Made by a program: the position numbers and the translations under genes
The notes under the pieces: model-generated
Told to the model about the DNA's origin: nothing
Databases searched by the model: none
What the model saw: only the letters and a program-made list of their open reading frames with translations
Shown: piece by piece, positions 17,670 to 26,715 of the stretch
How the letters are laid out: each line of letters begins with the position of its first letter
Position numbering within the stretch: position 1 is the first letter of the stretch
Source: an uncultured Sphaerochaeta sp.
GTDB taxonomy: Bacteria > Spirochaetota > Spirochaetia > Sphaerochaetales > Sphaerochaetaceae
Direction of reading: 5' to 3'
DNA: 64,000 bases
Assembly: GCF_963666015.1 (NCBI RefSeq)
Contig: NZ_OY762555.1
Location: 3,311,607 to 3,375,606, forward strand

Positions 17670-18869
17670 ATGAAGGACAAAGCCACAATCAAACAGATGA
17701 TCGAGGAACTGAAAACCCTCAAAACTGACAACATGTATCTCAACGACTTTTTCCATACCTGGAAAGAGAGTGATGACGAAATTGCTGCCGTTTTTCAGGT
17801 AGCAGAAGTACTGCGTGCATTACGCGAGAACAATATTTCCACCAAGGTGTTCGACAGTGGACTTGGAATCTCCGTTTTCCGTGACAACTCCACAAGAACA
17901 CGCTTCAGCTTTGCAAGTGCTTGTAACCTGCTCGGCCTTGAGGTCCAGGATCTTGACGAGAAGACCAGCCAGATCGCTCACGGAGAGACCGTTCGTGAAA
18001 CTGCCAACATGGTGAGCTTCATGGCTGACGTCATCGGTATCCGTGACGACATGTACATTGGCAAGGGTTACACCTACATGAAGACTGTTGCCGAAGCTGT
18101 ACAGGATGGCTATGACGATGGAGTACTCGAGCAGAGACCCACCTTGGTCAACCTCCAGTGCGATATCGACCACCCAACCCAGAGCATGGCTGATATGCTG
18201 CACGTAATCAACCACTTTGGTGGTGTTGAGAATCTCAAGGGTAAGAAAGTAGCCATGACCTGGGCCTACAGTCCTTCATACGGCAAGCCTCTTTCTGTTC
18301 CTCAGGGCATCATCGGGTTGTTCACCCGCTTTGGCATGGATGTCGTACTTGCTCACCCAGAAGGGTACAATGTAATGGCTGATGTTGAAGAAGTCGCTGC
18401 AGAGAATGCCAAGAAGAGCGGTGGTTCCTACAAGAGAGTGGAGTCTATGGCTGAAGCATTCAAGGATGCTGATATTGTCTATCCCAAGAGCTGGGCTCCT
18501 TTCGCTGTCATGGAAGAGAGAACTAAGATTGTTGAGCAGGGCGACCAGGAAGCATTGAAAGCACTGGAGAAGACCTGTCTGGCAAACAATGCAAAATTCA
18601 AGGATTGGACCTGTACTGAAGAGTTGATGAAGACCACCAAGGACGGAAAGGCACTCTACATGCACTGCCTGCCTGCTGACATCACTGGTCTTTCCTGTAA
18701 GGAAGGTGAGGTTGAAGCTTCCGTATTCGACAGGTACTTGGTACCCCTGTACAAGGAAGCCAGTTACAAGCCCTACGTCATTGCGGCCATGATTTTCCTT
18801 GCAAAGTTCCAGAATCCTTCTGCAAAGCTGGAAGAGCTGCTTGAGGCTGCTGTAAAGCGCATCAAATAG
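17670..18869 (+). CDS. ygeW: YgeW knotted carbamoyltransferase
   Basis: 399 aa, close to E. coli YgeW. The carbamoyl-phosphate loop SVFRDNSTRTRFSFAS (about 75-90) and the HCLPA motif (about 332) define an aspartate/ornithine carbamoyltransferase fold. The natural carbamoyl acceptor of YgeW is not established; in purine-degrading anaerobes it is thought to release carbamoyl phosphate from a ureido intermediate, which would allow ATP formation. Start chosen at 17670 (CGGAGG 9 bases upstream); the upstream ATG at 17640 has no RBS. It has its own promoter and operator copy, so it may be expressed separately from ygfK-xdhD. Confidence 0.92.
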   Translation: MKDKATIKQMIEELKTLKTDNMYLNDFFHTWKESDDEIAAVFQVAEVLRALRENNISTKVFDSGLGISVFRDNSTRTRFSFASACNLLGLEVQDLDEKTSQIAHGETVRETANMVSFMADVIGIRDDMYIGKGYTYMKTVAEAVQDGYDDGVLEQRPTLVNLQCDIDHPTQSMADMLHVINHFGGVENLKGKKVAMTWAYSPSYGKPLSVPQGIIGLFTRFGMDVVLAHPEGYNVMADVEEVAAENAKKSGGSYKRVESMAEAFKDADIVYPKSWAPFAVMEERTKIVEQGDQEALKALEKTCLANNAKFKDWTCTEELMKTTKDGKALYMHCLPADITGLSCKEGEVEASVFDRYLVPLYKEASYKPYVIAAMIFLAKFQNPSAKLEELLEAAVKRIK

Positions 18870-18898
18870 TCAGTATTTCAAAGGTATCTAGAGTTTTT

Positions 18899-18920
18899 GA
18901 GCCGGGAGAAATCCCGGCTC
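18899..18920. terminator. Strong hairpin between ygeW and the VOC gene
   Basis: GAGCCGGGA/TCCCGGCTC (9 bp, extendable by TTT/AAA) with a GAAA loop lies between convergent genes. The T-run is on the wrong side for a classical plus-strand terminator, but position and stability suggest a 3'-end structure for either transcript. Confidence 0.5.
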
Positions 18921-18928
18921 AAACTATA

Positions 18929-19288
18929 TCAGTTGCGTTCCACAAATTGTACACGGACACCGTTCGGGTCTTGCACAAAGCAAAACCGGATGGAAGGATT
19001 CGGTGAGAAGGGTCCCTCTGAGATGGAAATGCCTTTTTCCTGGAGTATTGCCATGTGGTCATCAAGATTCTCGACACTTAGTCCGATACTGATGTTTTTT
19101 CCTATGGGAGAGCTCTCCTCTCCTGGGTGATGAATCAACTCGATCTTTGTTTCTCCCTCTCCTAAAAACACGATCTCAGCGGTAGGTGTTTGCATCCTGC
19201 TCGATACCGGTAGTGAGAGAATATCCTGGTAAAATTCCAGGCTCTCTTTCATATTCCCAACGGTTATTGTTGTCCAAAGAAATTGCAT
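18929..19288 (-). CDS. VOC/glyoxalase-fold protein
   Basis: 119 aa, one vicinal-oxygen-chelate domain. The N-terminal MQFLWTTITVGNMKESLEFYQDIL and C-terminal DPNGVRVQFVE are typical of lactoylglutathione-lyase-like proteins. A metal-ligand glutamate is plausible in IELIHH and VQFVE. The substrate cannot be told: methylglyoxal detoxification, fosfomycin-type resistance and ring-cleavage relatives share this fold. It is 15 bases downstream of the YhiN-type flavoprotein, so probably co-transcribed with it. Confidence 0.8.
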   Translation of the reverse strand: MQFLWTTITVGNMKESLEFYQDILSLPVSSRMQTPTAEIVFLGEGETKIELIHHPGEESSPIGKNISIGLSVENLDDHMAILQEKGISISEGPFSPNPSIRFCFVQDPNGVRVQFVERN

Positions 19289-19303
19289 ATAATCTTCCTT
19301 CTG

Positions 19304-20530
19304 TCATTCTATATGTTCAGCTATACAGTACGCTGTAGAAAACGCCGCCTGAAGGTTGTAGCCTCCACTCTGTCCATCCATATCCAATAATTCACCACAG
19401 AAGTAGAGATGCTCAACCAGCTTCGACTGCATGTTGTTTCTGTCTACCTCTTTCAAACTTACTCCACCACAGGTGACCATCGCTGCATTGAATCCCTTAA
19501 TCCCCTTGATGATGAACCGTCTCTCTGTAACCATTTTGATCAGGTCCTGTCTCTGTAGTTTGTTCAGGTGGGCTGTGGTACTGGTAGGATCAAGCGCAAG
19601 TTCCCTGACTACCTGCTGGGCAAGGGATGTTACAAGACCTGCCTCCTTGAGGATGGTTGAAACCTGTTTCTTGGGTTGTGAGGAGAGGAGTGCAAGGAGC
19701 TCTTCCTGAACCTCTCGCTTGTTCTCCATCGGCAGCAAGGAGAATGTGATGGAATCGCCAGCTTTCAGCTCACGACTGGCCGTAAGGATCAGGGGGCCTG
19801 AGAGTCCATCGTGGGTGAACAATATATCCCCAGTAGCTTGCAGGAACCGTTTTTTCTCCCCTTGATGATGAAACTCTGCATATGCACAGCGGATTGCATT
19901 ACCTGCAAGATGCGTCCACTGATACGTATCCACCATGATGGCAGCGAGCGCTGGTTTTGGAGGAACAATGGAGTGCCCAAGCATTTTGGCTAGGCTATAT
20001 CCACTCCCATCACTTCCCGTATTCGGATAACTCATTCCACCAGTAGCCAATACCAGGTTTTTGCATGTAAAACTCCCCATATCGGTATGTATGGAAAAAT
20101 GTTCTCCAATCTTGCTTAGTGAAGAGATCTTGGAGTTATACAATATACTGGATTTACTCTCCCTGAGCAGTACCTCCCTGATCTCATGGGCATCCAGCGA
20201 AGCGGGGAACACCTTTCCATCCTCCCTGATTACGAGGGAAACCCCCTTGGATTCGAACCAATGCATGAGAGATGAGGGTGGGAAAGCCTGGAAGGAGGGA
20301 AGGAGAAAGTTGCGCTGTGCCCTGCTTCCATAATGCTGCAGGAAAACCTCTTTCGCTTGGGTATTGGTAAGGTTGCACATGCCACCACCGGTGATCAGGA
20401 TCTTTTTGCCTGCTGCTTCCTTGTGTTCGAGCAACAGGGCATTGGAAGTAGGAAGGTTAGCAGCAAGAAACAGCCCAGCGGCTCCTCCTCCAATTATCAC
20501 TACATCGTAGAGTGAATTTCTAGTATCCAT
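19304..20530 (-). CDS. YhiN/HI0933-family flavoprotein
   Basis: 408 aa. The N-terminal FAD loop VVIIGGGAAGLFLAANL is followed by KKILITGGGMCNLTN, and by LATGGMSYPNTGSDGSG in the middle; the C-terminal FCGELLDMDGQSGGYNLQAAFSTA is diagnostic of the family (aminoacetone oxidase-like/BaiN-type flavoproteins). The physiological reaction is unknown. Start chosen at 20530 (MDTRNSLYD), overlapping the epimerase stop by 11 bases; a longer reading from 20599 adds an unconserved extension inside the epimerase gene. Confidence 0.88.
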   Translation of the reverse strand: MDTRNSLYDVVIIGGGAAGLFLAANLPTSNALLLEHKEAAGKKILITGGGMCNLTNTQAKEVFLQHYGSRAQRNFLLPSFQAFPPSSLMHWFESKGVSLVIREDGKVFPASLDAHEIREVLLRESKSSILYNSKISSLSKIGEHFSIHTDMGSFTCKNLVLATGGMSYPNTGSDGSGYSLAKMLGHSIVPPKPALAAIMVDTYQWTHLAGNAIRCAYAEFHHQGEKKRFLQATGDILFTHDGLSGPLILTASRELKAGDSITFSLLPMENKREVQEELLALLSSQPKKQVSTILKEAGLVTSLAQQVVRELALDPTSTTAHLNKLQRQDLIKMVTERRFIIKGIKGFNAAMVTCGGVSLKEVDRNNMQSKLVEHLYFCGELLDMDGQSGGYNLQAAFSTAYCIAEHIE

Positions 20531-21524
20531 AGTATGGCTTGAACCACGAGACAAAAGCCTCAAGCCCTTGCTCAAGAGGAGTATTGGGTCTGAAATCAAA
20601 ATCTTTCATCAATTCAGTGACATCTGCATAGGTCTGGTACACATCCCCAGGTTGCATCGGCAGATACTCCTTCTCAGCGGTCTTGCCAAGGCACTGTTCC
20701 AGTGTTTCTATGAACTGCTTCAATTTCACTGGTTTATTGTTTCCGATGTTGTAGACCTTGTAGCGATCCTTTGCTTCATTCTCCTCGGGGATATTGGGAA
20801 TAATGTTCTCCAATGCGGTGATGATGTCATCGATATAGGTGAAATCACGCCACATATCCCCATTATTATAAACCTTGATACTTTTTCCTTCCATGATCTT
20901 TTTGCTGAAGGAGAAGTATGCCATATCAGGTCTTCCATACGGCCCATAGACCGTGAAAAATCTCAGTCCTGTGGTCGGAATATTATAGAGGTGCGTGTAC
21001 GCGTGGGCCATCAGCTCATTGGATTTCTTGGTAGCTGCATAGAGGCTTACCGGATTATCAACTTTATCATCTGTTGAGTAGGGTATCTTGCCGTTCAAGC
21101 CATAGACTGAGCTACTACTGGCGTATACCAGATGCTCTACTGCATGATGGCGGCAGCTCTCCAGGATATTAAGGAATCCCACAAGATTCGATTGTAGGTA
21201 AGCATACGGGTTGTCGATGCTGTATCTCACTCCTGCCTGTGCAGCAAGGTTGATGACATGGGTTACCTGGTGTCGGATAATGATTGCATCAAGCTCTTTC
21301 CTGTCAGAAAGATCAACTTTATAGAAAATGAATTGTTCTGAGGCCAACGTCCTCAGTCGCTCTTCCTTGAGAGACACCTCATAATAATCGTTCAGGTTAT
21401 CCAAACCGATGACCGTACATCCGAGCCCAAGCAATCGCTTGCTTAGATGAAACCCAATAAAACCGGCCGCTCCGGTGACTAAATACACTTTACTCGTATC
21501 CAATCGCTTCATGTTTGCGCGCAT
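20520..21524 (-). CDS. NAD-dependent UDP-glucuronate 4-epimerase-like sugar epimerase
   Basis: 334 aa, extended short-chain dehydrogenase. The NAD loop VTGAAGFIGFHLSKRL, a catalytic serine in YASSSSVYG and YAATKKSNE (YxxxK) are visible, and RFFTVYGPYGRPDMAYFSF is typical of UDP-glucuronate 4-epimerase (CapI/LpsL type). It would supply UDP-galacturonate for surface polysaccharide. Start at 21524 (GAGGAGAG 8 bases upstream) is preferred to the longer reading from 21614, which would run into the permease terminator region. Confidence 0.88.
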   Translation of the reverse strand: MRANMKRLDTSKVYLVTGAAGFIGFHLSKRLLGLGCTVIGLDNLNDYYEVSLKEERLRTLASEQFIFYKVDLSDRKELDAIIIRHQVTHVINLAAQAGVRYSIDNPYAYLQSNLVGFLNILESCRHHAVEHLVYASSSSVYGLNGKIPYSTDDKVDNPVSLYAATKKSNELMAHAYTHLYNIPTTGLRFFTVYGPYGRPDMAYFSFSKKIMEGKSIKVYNNGDMWRDFTYIDDIITALENIIPNIPEENEAKDRYKVYNIGNNKPVKLKQFIETLEQCLGKTAEKEYLPMQPGDVYQTYADVTELMKDFDFRPNTPLEQGLEAFVSWFKPYYGY

Positions 21525-21581
21525 AGTACTCTCCTCAACGAGTGTTATTGTACCGTAGAAACAGAGTGATGGGTAGGGGAT

Positions 21582-21612
21582 AAAAATTGGACCCCCTGTA
21601 AAAAGGAGGTCC
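21582..21612 (-). terminator. Rho-independent terminator of the purine permease gene
   Basis: On the minus strand GGACCTCC (loop TTTTTACA) GGGGGTCC is followed by AATTTTTATC, 22 bases after the permease stop. It is a clean stem plus T-tract. Confidence 0.8.
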
Positions 21613-21633
21613 AAAAGAACAGAGCTGAAGCTC

Positions 21634-22920
21634 TTAGAGGGCGCCGAAAATAATCTTGATCACGAACAGAGCAAAAACAACCCAGGTCATCTTCGAGATT
21701 TCTTTGGTCTTCTTGGTGAACAGCTTGAGCAATACGAATGAAAGAATACCAAACATGATACCATCGGCAATGCTGTAGGCTACGATCATGAAGATAATGG
21801 TCAAGAAGGCTGGGATAGCTTCGGTCATCTCGTCCCACTCGATATCCTTTACCGGGCTCATCATCATAACTCCGACAATGATCAAGGCAGGTGCTGTAGC
21901 AGCACTAGGAATGGAACCGAACAACGGTTCGAGGAAGAGGGAGAGAGCAAAAAGAATTGCAACGGTCAAAGCGGTCAAACCAGTTCTTCCACCTTCAACA
22001 ACACCACTGGAAGATTCAACAAATGTGGTAACGGTTGAGGTTCCGAGGATTGCACCAGCGGTGGTTCCGATTGCATCAGCGAACAGTGCTTCCTTACAAT
22101 TGGGGATGGATCCATCATCCTGGATCATGTCTGCCTTGGTGGCACAACCGATCAGGGTTCCAACTGTATCGAACATATCTACAAACAGGAAGGTGAAGAC
22201 AACAACGATGAAGTCAACACTCATGATATTAGAGAACTCGAATGGGAAGAAGTAAGGGGCTGGGGGAAGGTAAGAGCCACCCTTGTATGCGGTAATTCCA
22301 AAAGGAATGCCGATAATGGTGGTGACGATAATTCCAATCAGAAGGGCGCCGTTTACCTTGTGGGCCAAGAGGATACCGGTAATGATTAAGCCAATCATGG
22401 CAAGGCCGGGAGCTCCCATGAACCAGTCAGCATTCAGAGCAACCAACGTAGCTCCGTCAACGATGATACCAGCGTTCTGCATGCCAATGAAAGCAATGAA
22501 GAGACCGATACCAACACCAATTGCACGTTTTAGGTTGGCCGGGATACTGTTGACAATTGCCTCACGGATATTGGCAGCGGTGAGGATCAAGAAAATGATA
22601 CCTTCAACGAATACTGCCGTGAGGGCGAACTGCCATGTGTAACCCATACCGAAAACGACGGTGTAGGTAAGGAAGGCGTTCAGACCCATGCCTGGGGCAA
22701 GAGCGAATGGTAGATTGGCCAACAGGGCCATTACCAAGGTTGCGATTGATGCAGCAATTGCAGTTGCAGCAAATACTTTGGAGAAGTCCATTCCGGATTC
22801 GGAAAGGATGCCTGGGTTGACGGCAAGAATGTAAGCCATGGTTAAGAAGGTAGTAATACCTGCCATGACTTCAGTCTTGACGGTCGTTTTTCGTTCTTTG
22901 AGCTTGAAAAACTTTTCCAT
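21634..22920 (-). CDS. AzgA/PbuG-family purine permease (NCS2)
   Basis: 428 aa, about 12-13 membrane segments. The N-terminus MEKFFKLKERKTTVKTEVMAGITTF and the signatures NPGIL, ALAPGMGLNAF and FVDMFDTVGTLIG identify the adenine/guanine/hypoxanthine branch of the NCS2 superfamily rather than the xanthine/urate branch. It is a proton-coupled inner-membrane importer. Start at 22920 (AAGGAG 7 bases upstream); earlier ATGs are unsupported. It diverges from adenine deaminase, fitting adenine import followed by deamination to hypoxanthine. Confidence 0.92.
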   Translation of the reverse strand: MEKFFKLKERKTTVKTEVMAGITTFLTMAYILAVNPGILSESGMDFSKVFAATAIAASIATLVMALLANLPFALAPGMGLNAFLTYTVVFGMGYTWQFALTAVFVEGIIFLILTAANIREAIVNSIPANLKRAIGVGIGLFIAFIGMQNAGIIVDGATLVALNADWFMGAPGLAMIGLIITGILLAHKVNGALLIGIIVTTIIGIPFGITAYKGGSYLPPAPYFFPFEFSNIMSVDFIVVVFTFLFVDMFDTVGTLIGCATKADMIQDDGSIPNCKEALFADAIGTTAGAILGTSTVTTFVESSSGVVEGGRTGLTALTVAILFALSLFLEPLFGSIPSAATAPALIIVGVMMMSPVKDIEWDEMTEAIPAFLTIIFMIVAYSIADGIMFGILSFVLLKLFTKKTKEISKMTWVVFALFVIKIIFGAL

Positions 22921-23000
22921 CGATGCACTCCTTGCAGATGTTTTGGTTGATACCATTCTACCCTATCTGTATCAAATCGTACAGAAAAATCGTTACATTT

Positions 23001-23066
23001 GTTATATAACCAAATTATAGGGTACAATTTTGGGAATCTGGCTAAATTAATTCGAATAATTTTGCC
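23001..23066. promoter_or_regulatory. Operator-like inverted repeats in the permease/adenine-deaminase gap
   Basis: GTTATATAAC (23001-23010) is a perfect palindrome. GGCTAAATTA (23040-23049) and TAATTTTGCC (23057-23066) form a 9-of-10 inverted repeat around a 7-nt centre containing TTCGAA. The AT-rich 288-base gap separates divergent genes and may bind a shared regulator. No purine-riboswitch core was recognised on either strand. Confidence 0.45.
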
Positions 23067-23141
23067 ATATAGCTAAAAAAACAACTTCACTATCAATACA
23101 AATTATTAATTATGCTGTATACCTAGAACCAATATTTTTTC

Positions 23142-23169
23142 TTGAAGAATTATTGTGAGGTGTTACACT
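23142..23169 (+). promoter_or_regulatory. Adenine deaminase promoter
   Basis: TTGAAG (23142-23147), 16-bp spacer, TACACT (23164-23169). The predicted start near 23176 places the TTGCR-N6-TGCAR site at about +6 to +21. Confidence 0.5.
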
Positions 23170-23181
23170 GATAGAAAGACG

Positions 23182-23197
23182 TTGCAAAATGTTGCAG
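23182..23197 (+). promoter_or_regulatory. Candidate purine-regulon operator, copy 3 (adenine deaminase leader)
   Basis: TTGCAAAATGTTGCAG, 14 of 16 bases identical to the ygfK copy. It lies between promoter and ribosome binding site, a repressor-like position. Confidence 0.6.
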
Positions 23198-23208
23198 AAG
23201 GAGCTCGT

Positions 23209-24954
23209 ATGGTTACGAAGAAAAATATGCAGGAAGTGATAGAAACTGCAGCAAGACGAAAAAAAGCTGACTTGTGCATTACGAATGCCCATATTTTGGA
23301 TGTATATAACAAGGAGTGGTTTGAGGCTGACCTTCTGGTCCAGTCAGGATATATAGCTGGTTTTGCTGAGTGTGGACAGGGAGAGGCAGAAACAGTGATT
23401 GATGGTGGAGGACGATATCTTCTGCCAGGGTTTATTGACAGTCATGTGCATATAGAGTCCAGCCATGCCACTCCAGAAGAGTTCTCCAATCTCGTGGTTC
23501 CTTGTGGAACCACCACAGTAGTTGCAGACCCCCATGAAATCTGCAATGTATGTGGCCTCGATGGATTGTTCTATATGCTGGAGGCATCTAAAGAGACAGC
23601 TTTGCAAGCTTTCTTTATGGTGCCTTCCTGTGTACCGGCTACTACCTTTGAGCATAGTGGAGCTGTATTGGAAGCAAAAGATATCAAAGAAGCCCTGCAG
23701 CACGAGAGAGTTCTCGGGTTGGGAGAGATGATGGACTTCCCTGGTGTAGTGGCCGGTACAGATTTGGTCGTAGACAAGATCATGGAGGCGAAGCACCTCT
23801 GTAAGGTGATCGATGGCCATAGCCCAGCGATCAGCGGGGCAGAGCTTGATGCCTATGCAAGTACAGGAATACTAACCGACCATGAGTGTGAGAATGAGAA
23901 AGAGTTGCGTGATCGTATCCGTCGAGGTATGTATGTCATGCTCCGTGAAGGGTCGGCTTGTAAAAATGTATTGATGCTCCTGGGAGGAGTGACGGAAAAA
24001 AACAGCAGACGCTGTATCTTCTGCACGGATGACAGGCAACCAAAAAGCATTCTCACCGATGGGCACATCAACAACAACGTACGCATTGCAGTACAGGATG
24101 GACTTGATCCAATTGAGGCCATTTGCATGGCCACCATCAATAGCGCAGATTGCTATCACCTTACCGACCGGGGTGCGATTGCACCTGGAAAGCGTGCGGA
24201 CTTCTCTCTCTGCAATGACCTGAAAGAGTTCTCCATGCACCAGGTATATGTAGCGGGAGAGTTGGTAGCTGAGGATGGATTGGTCTGCAAAGCTGCTAAA
24301 GCAAAGCATGATGAGAGGGTCTCTGGCATGATGCATGTCAAGGATTTCTCTGTCGATCGCCTCAGGCTGCCTCTTTCCATATCCCATGTTCGGGTCATTG
24401 ATATCATCCCAGGGGGAGTGGTCACTGGAGCGGGGGAGGCTATAGTGACGGTGGAAAACGGTGAATGGGTGCATGATAAGAGTCAGGATATCATCAAGCT
24501 TGCAGTGGTTGAGCGTCACACAGGAACGGGAAATGTGGCTGTGGCGCTCTTGCGTGGGTATGGCCTGCAGGGTGGGGCGATGGCTACATCCGTAGCCCAT
24601 GACTCACACAATATCATTGTAGCAGGGGATGATGATGAGGATATGGCCATGGCTGTAGAACACTTGATCTCCATTGGTGGCGGTATGGTGATTGTGAAAC
24701 AAAGGAAAATACTGGCTTCCTTTGCACAGAACGTTGCTGGTTTGATGAGCTATGAACCAGGCTCAGTGATCGCTGAGCAGCTGGACAACCTTCACCATAT
24801 TGCACAGGAATCACTACATATAGGCAAGGAAATCGATCCCTTCATGACACTCTGTTTTATGTCGTTGCCGGTTATTCCTGCATATAAACTCACTGATATG
24901 GGGTTGTTTGATGTAAGAAGTTTCAGCTTTGTTCCTCTGGAGCTCAATAGATAA
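23209..24954 (+). CDS. ade: Adenine deaminase
   Basis: 581 aa, matching the bacterial Ade/AdeC family. HVHIESSHATPEEF (about 80) supplies metal ligands, DPHEICNVCG and GHSPAISG follow, and the C-terminal half carries HDSHNIIVAGDD, diagnostic of adenine deaminase. Reaction: adenine plus water to hypoxanthine plus ammonia, in the cytoplasm. Start at 23209 with AGAAGGAG upstream; the longer reading from 23155 would overrun the promoter and operator. Its 3' end overlaps the convergent ATPase gene by 11 bases. It feeds hypoxanthine towards the xanthine/urate route encoded at 6350-18869. Confidence 0.95.
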   Translation: MVTKKNMQEVIETAARRKKADLCITNAHILDVYNKEWFEADLLVQSGYIAGFAECGQGEAETVIDGGGRYLLPGFIDSHVHIESSHATPEEFSNLVVPCGTTTVVADPHEICNVCGLDGLFYMLEASKETALQAFFMVPSCVPATTFEHSGAVLEAKDIKEALQHERVLGLGEMMDFPGVVAGTDLVVDKIMEAKHLCKVIDGHSPAISGAELDAYASTGILTDHECENEKELRDRIRRGMYVMLREGSACKNVLMLLGGVTEKNSRRCIFCTDDRQPKSILTDGHINNNVRIAVQDGLDPIEAICMATINSADCYHLTDRGAIAPGKRADFSLCNDLKEFSMHQVYVAGELVAEDGLVCKAAKAKHDERVSGMMHVKDFSVDRLRLPLSISHVRVIDIIPGGVVTGAGEAIVTVENGEWVHDKSQDIIKLAVVERHTGTGNVAVALLRGYGLQGGAMATSVAHDSHNIIVAGDDDEDMAMAVEHLISIGGGMVIVKQRKILASFAQNVAGLMSYEPGSVIAEQLDNLHHIAQESLHIGKEIDPFMTLCFMSLPVIPAYKLTDMGLFDVRSFSFVPLELNR

Positions 24955-25699
24955 GTGTCTTTGTACCGACTTGTGCAACAGTTAGCTCGGTATCATAAAG
25001 GGTGGTCAGCATGGCAGTGGTGACCACCTTTTCTTTTGGCCCATAACAGAGCAGCGATCCCTTCTTCACCATGGCCACATGGCTTGCCAGGTCGTAAGCA
25101 AGGTTTGCATCATGGGTGGTAAACAGAAGGGTTTTTCCCTTCGCATGCAACTGTTTCAGGATGGTAAGAACCCGTTTCCGGTTGGCAGGGTCCAATGCAC
25201 TTGTAGGTTCGTCAAGCAAGAGCATGGAGCTTTGTTGAGCAATGGCTCTTGCAAGTAGCAACAACTGATGTTCTCCTCCGCTCAAGGTGGTGATATGCCT
25301 CTCTGCATAGTTTGCCAAACCTACATCATAGAGTGCTTGATAGGCTATCTCTGCATCCACTTCACTTGGTGTTCCCAGCCCTGAAAGGTAGGGGGAACGT
25401 CCAAACAGCACGTAATCGATCAGAGAAAAAGAGAAGTTGTATTGTTCGAATTGAGGAACCAATGCCAATGTCCTTCCCAGCTCCTTTCTTCCATAGGTGG
25501 AGAGAGATTTGCCATACAACGAAACTTCCGCGCTCCTCTGCCATCCCAACAGGAAATCCAGGAGCGTTGACTTTCCGGCTCCATTGGAGCCCAGGATAGC
25601 TACACTCTGTCCTTCTTCTACGGAGAGAGAGACATCATCGAGCGCTTTGGTGCCGCTTGGGTAGATAAAACTCAGATGATTTACAGTCAAAGCGTTCAT
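24944..25699 (-). CDS. ABC transporter ATPase of a FecCD/BtuCD-type importer
   Basis: 251 aa. Walker A GSNGAGKSTLL (about 37), signature LSGGEHQLLLLARA (about 140), Walker B MLLLDEPTSALD (about 161) and the H-loop TTHD. Its start at 25699 overlaps the permease stop as ATGA, with AGGAGGG upstream. It works as a homodimer with the permease dimer at 25696. The substrate class (iron-siderophore, haem, cobalamin, or molybdate/tungstate as in the MolBCA subgroup) cannot be read from the ATPase. Confidence 0.92.
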   Translation of the reverse strand: MNALTVNHLSFIYPSGTKALDDVSLSVEEGQSVAILGSNGAGKSTLLDFLLGWQRSAEVSLYGKSLSTYGRKELGRTLALVPQFEQYNFSFSLIDYVLFGRSPYLSGLGTPSEVDAEIAYQALYDVGLANYAERHITTLSGGEHQLLLLARAIAQQSSMLLLDEPTSALDPANRKRVLTILKQLHAKGKTLLFTTHDANLAYDLASHVAMVKKGSLLCYGPKEKVVTTAMLTTLYDTELTVAQVGTKTLIY

Positions 25700-26715
25700 G
25701 CTTTGCCCTCCTGGTGCTTGAGTGAGAGGATGATCATGAAGATAATCGCCCCAATGAAGCTGGTGAGCAGTCCGATGGGAATCTCTGTGGCCAGGACGGT
25801 TCTCCCGATGGTATCGCAAACCAAGAGAAAGAATGATCCCAGGATCATGGAACCAGGGAGGCTGGTGGAACTATCGGAGCCAAACAACTTACGAGCCAGG
25901 TGTGGGGTGATCAATCCAACCCACCCAATCAGACCGGTGATGGAAATGGTGACCGTGGTTCCTACCGTGGCAACTATCAGAAGAATAATCCTGTCTCGCT
26001 TGGGGTTCATTCCCACAGAGAAAGAGGTTTTCTCCTGGAGACTAAGCAAATTGAGTTTCCATCTGTAACCGAGGAGAATACCCATGCTGAGGATGACTAT
26101 CCATAGAATGGAGAGAATTTGGGTCCATGAGGCATTCCAGAGCCCTCCCATCATCCAGAAGGTGATGTCTTGCAGATCCTTGGTAGGTTCCGCCACCAGT
26201 TTTACCACACCTAGTGCACTGGAAAAGAGGGCTGATACCGCTATCCCACTGAGCACCAACCGTAACAACCACCCTCCAAACCTGAAACGGGTTGCAAGCA
26301 AGTAGGATGCGAGCAAAGCCAACAGCCCAAAAAACGTAGCACTCAGTTGGACGAAGAAGGTTGAGCCCACTCCCAGGACAATCATCAATGCTGCCCCGAA
26401 TGCCGATCCTTGGCTCACGCCCAGAAATCCAGGTTCAACCAAAGGATTGGAGAACAGCATCTGGAATGTGAATCCGCTTGCACTGAGCATAGCCCCGGCA
26501 AGCAGGGCTAGAACAATACGGGGAAGCCGTATGCGCAGGAAAATGCTCCTGGTCATGGCATTGGTTGACCAGTCAGCGGGAAATCTGAAACCGGCAGAGG
26601 GATACCTTCCTGCAAAGAGGAACAGGAAGGCCAGGAGCAGTGTTGCTCCCAACATTCCCAGCAGGAGCCCTGTTCGCCGTTTACGCTCTACCTGGTAGCG
26701 CTGGTGGGCCTTCAT
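25696..26715 (-). CDS. FecCD/BtuC-type ABC permease
   Basis: 339 aa with about ten hydrophobic segments. Family signatures are visible: RLPRIVLALLAGAMLSASGFTFQMLFSNPLVEPGFLGVSQG (shortened in meaning: the conserved R-L-P-R and N-P-L-x-x-P-x-x-L-G blocks, about 50-90) and GLIGWVGLITPHLAR with the GxxxFxGLxxPH-type ATPase contact (about 265). It sits in the middle of the binding-protein-permease-ATPase operon, with 4-base overlaps at both ends. Confidence 0.92.
   Translation of the reverse strand: MKAHQRYQVERKRRTGLLLGMLGATLLLAFLFLFAGRYPSAGFRFPADWSTNAMTRSIFLRIRLPRIVLALLAGAMLSASGFTFQMLFSNPLVEPGFLGVSQGSAFGAALMIVLGVGSTFFVQLSATFFGLLALLASYLLATRFRFGGWLLRLVLSGIAVSALFSSALGVVKLVAEPTKDLQDITFWMMGGLWNASWTQILSILWIVILSMGILLGYRWKLNLLSLQEKTSFSVGMNPKRDRIILLIVATVGTTVTISITGLIGWVGLITPHLARKLFGSDSSTSLPGSMILGSFFLLVCDTIGRTVLATEIPIGLLTSFIGAIIFMIILSLKHQEGKA

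Noticed and set aside
22921-23208. Purine riboswitch in the permease/adenine deaminase gap
   Set aside because: The conserved core elements (paired loops and junction) of the purine aptamer could not be found on either strand.
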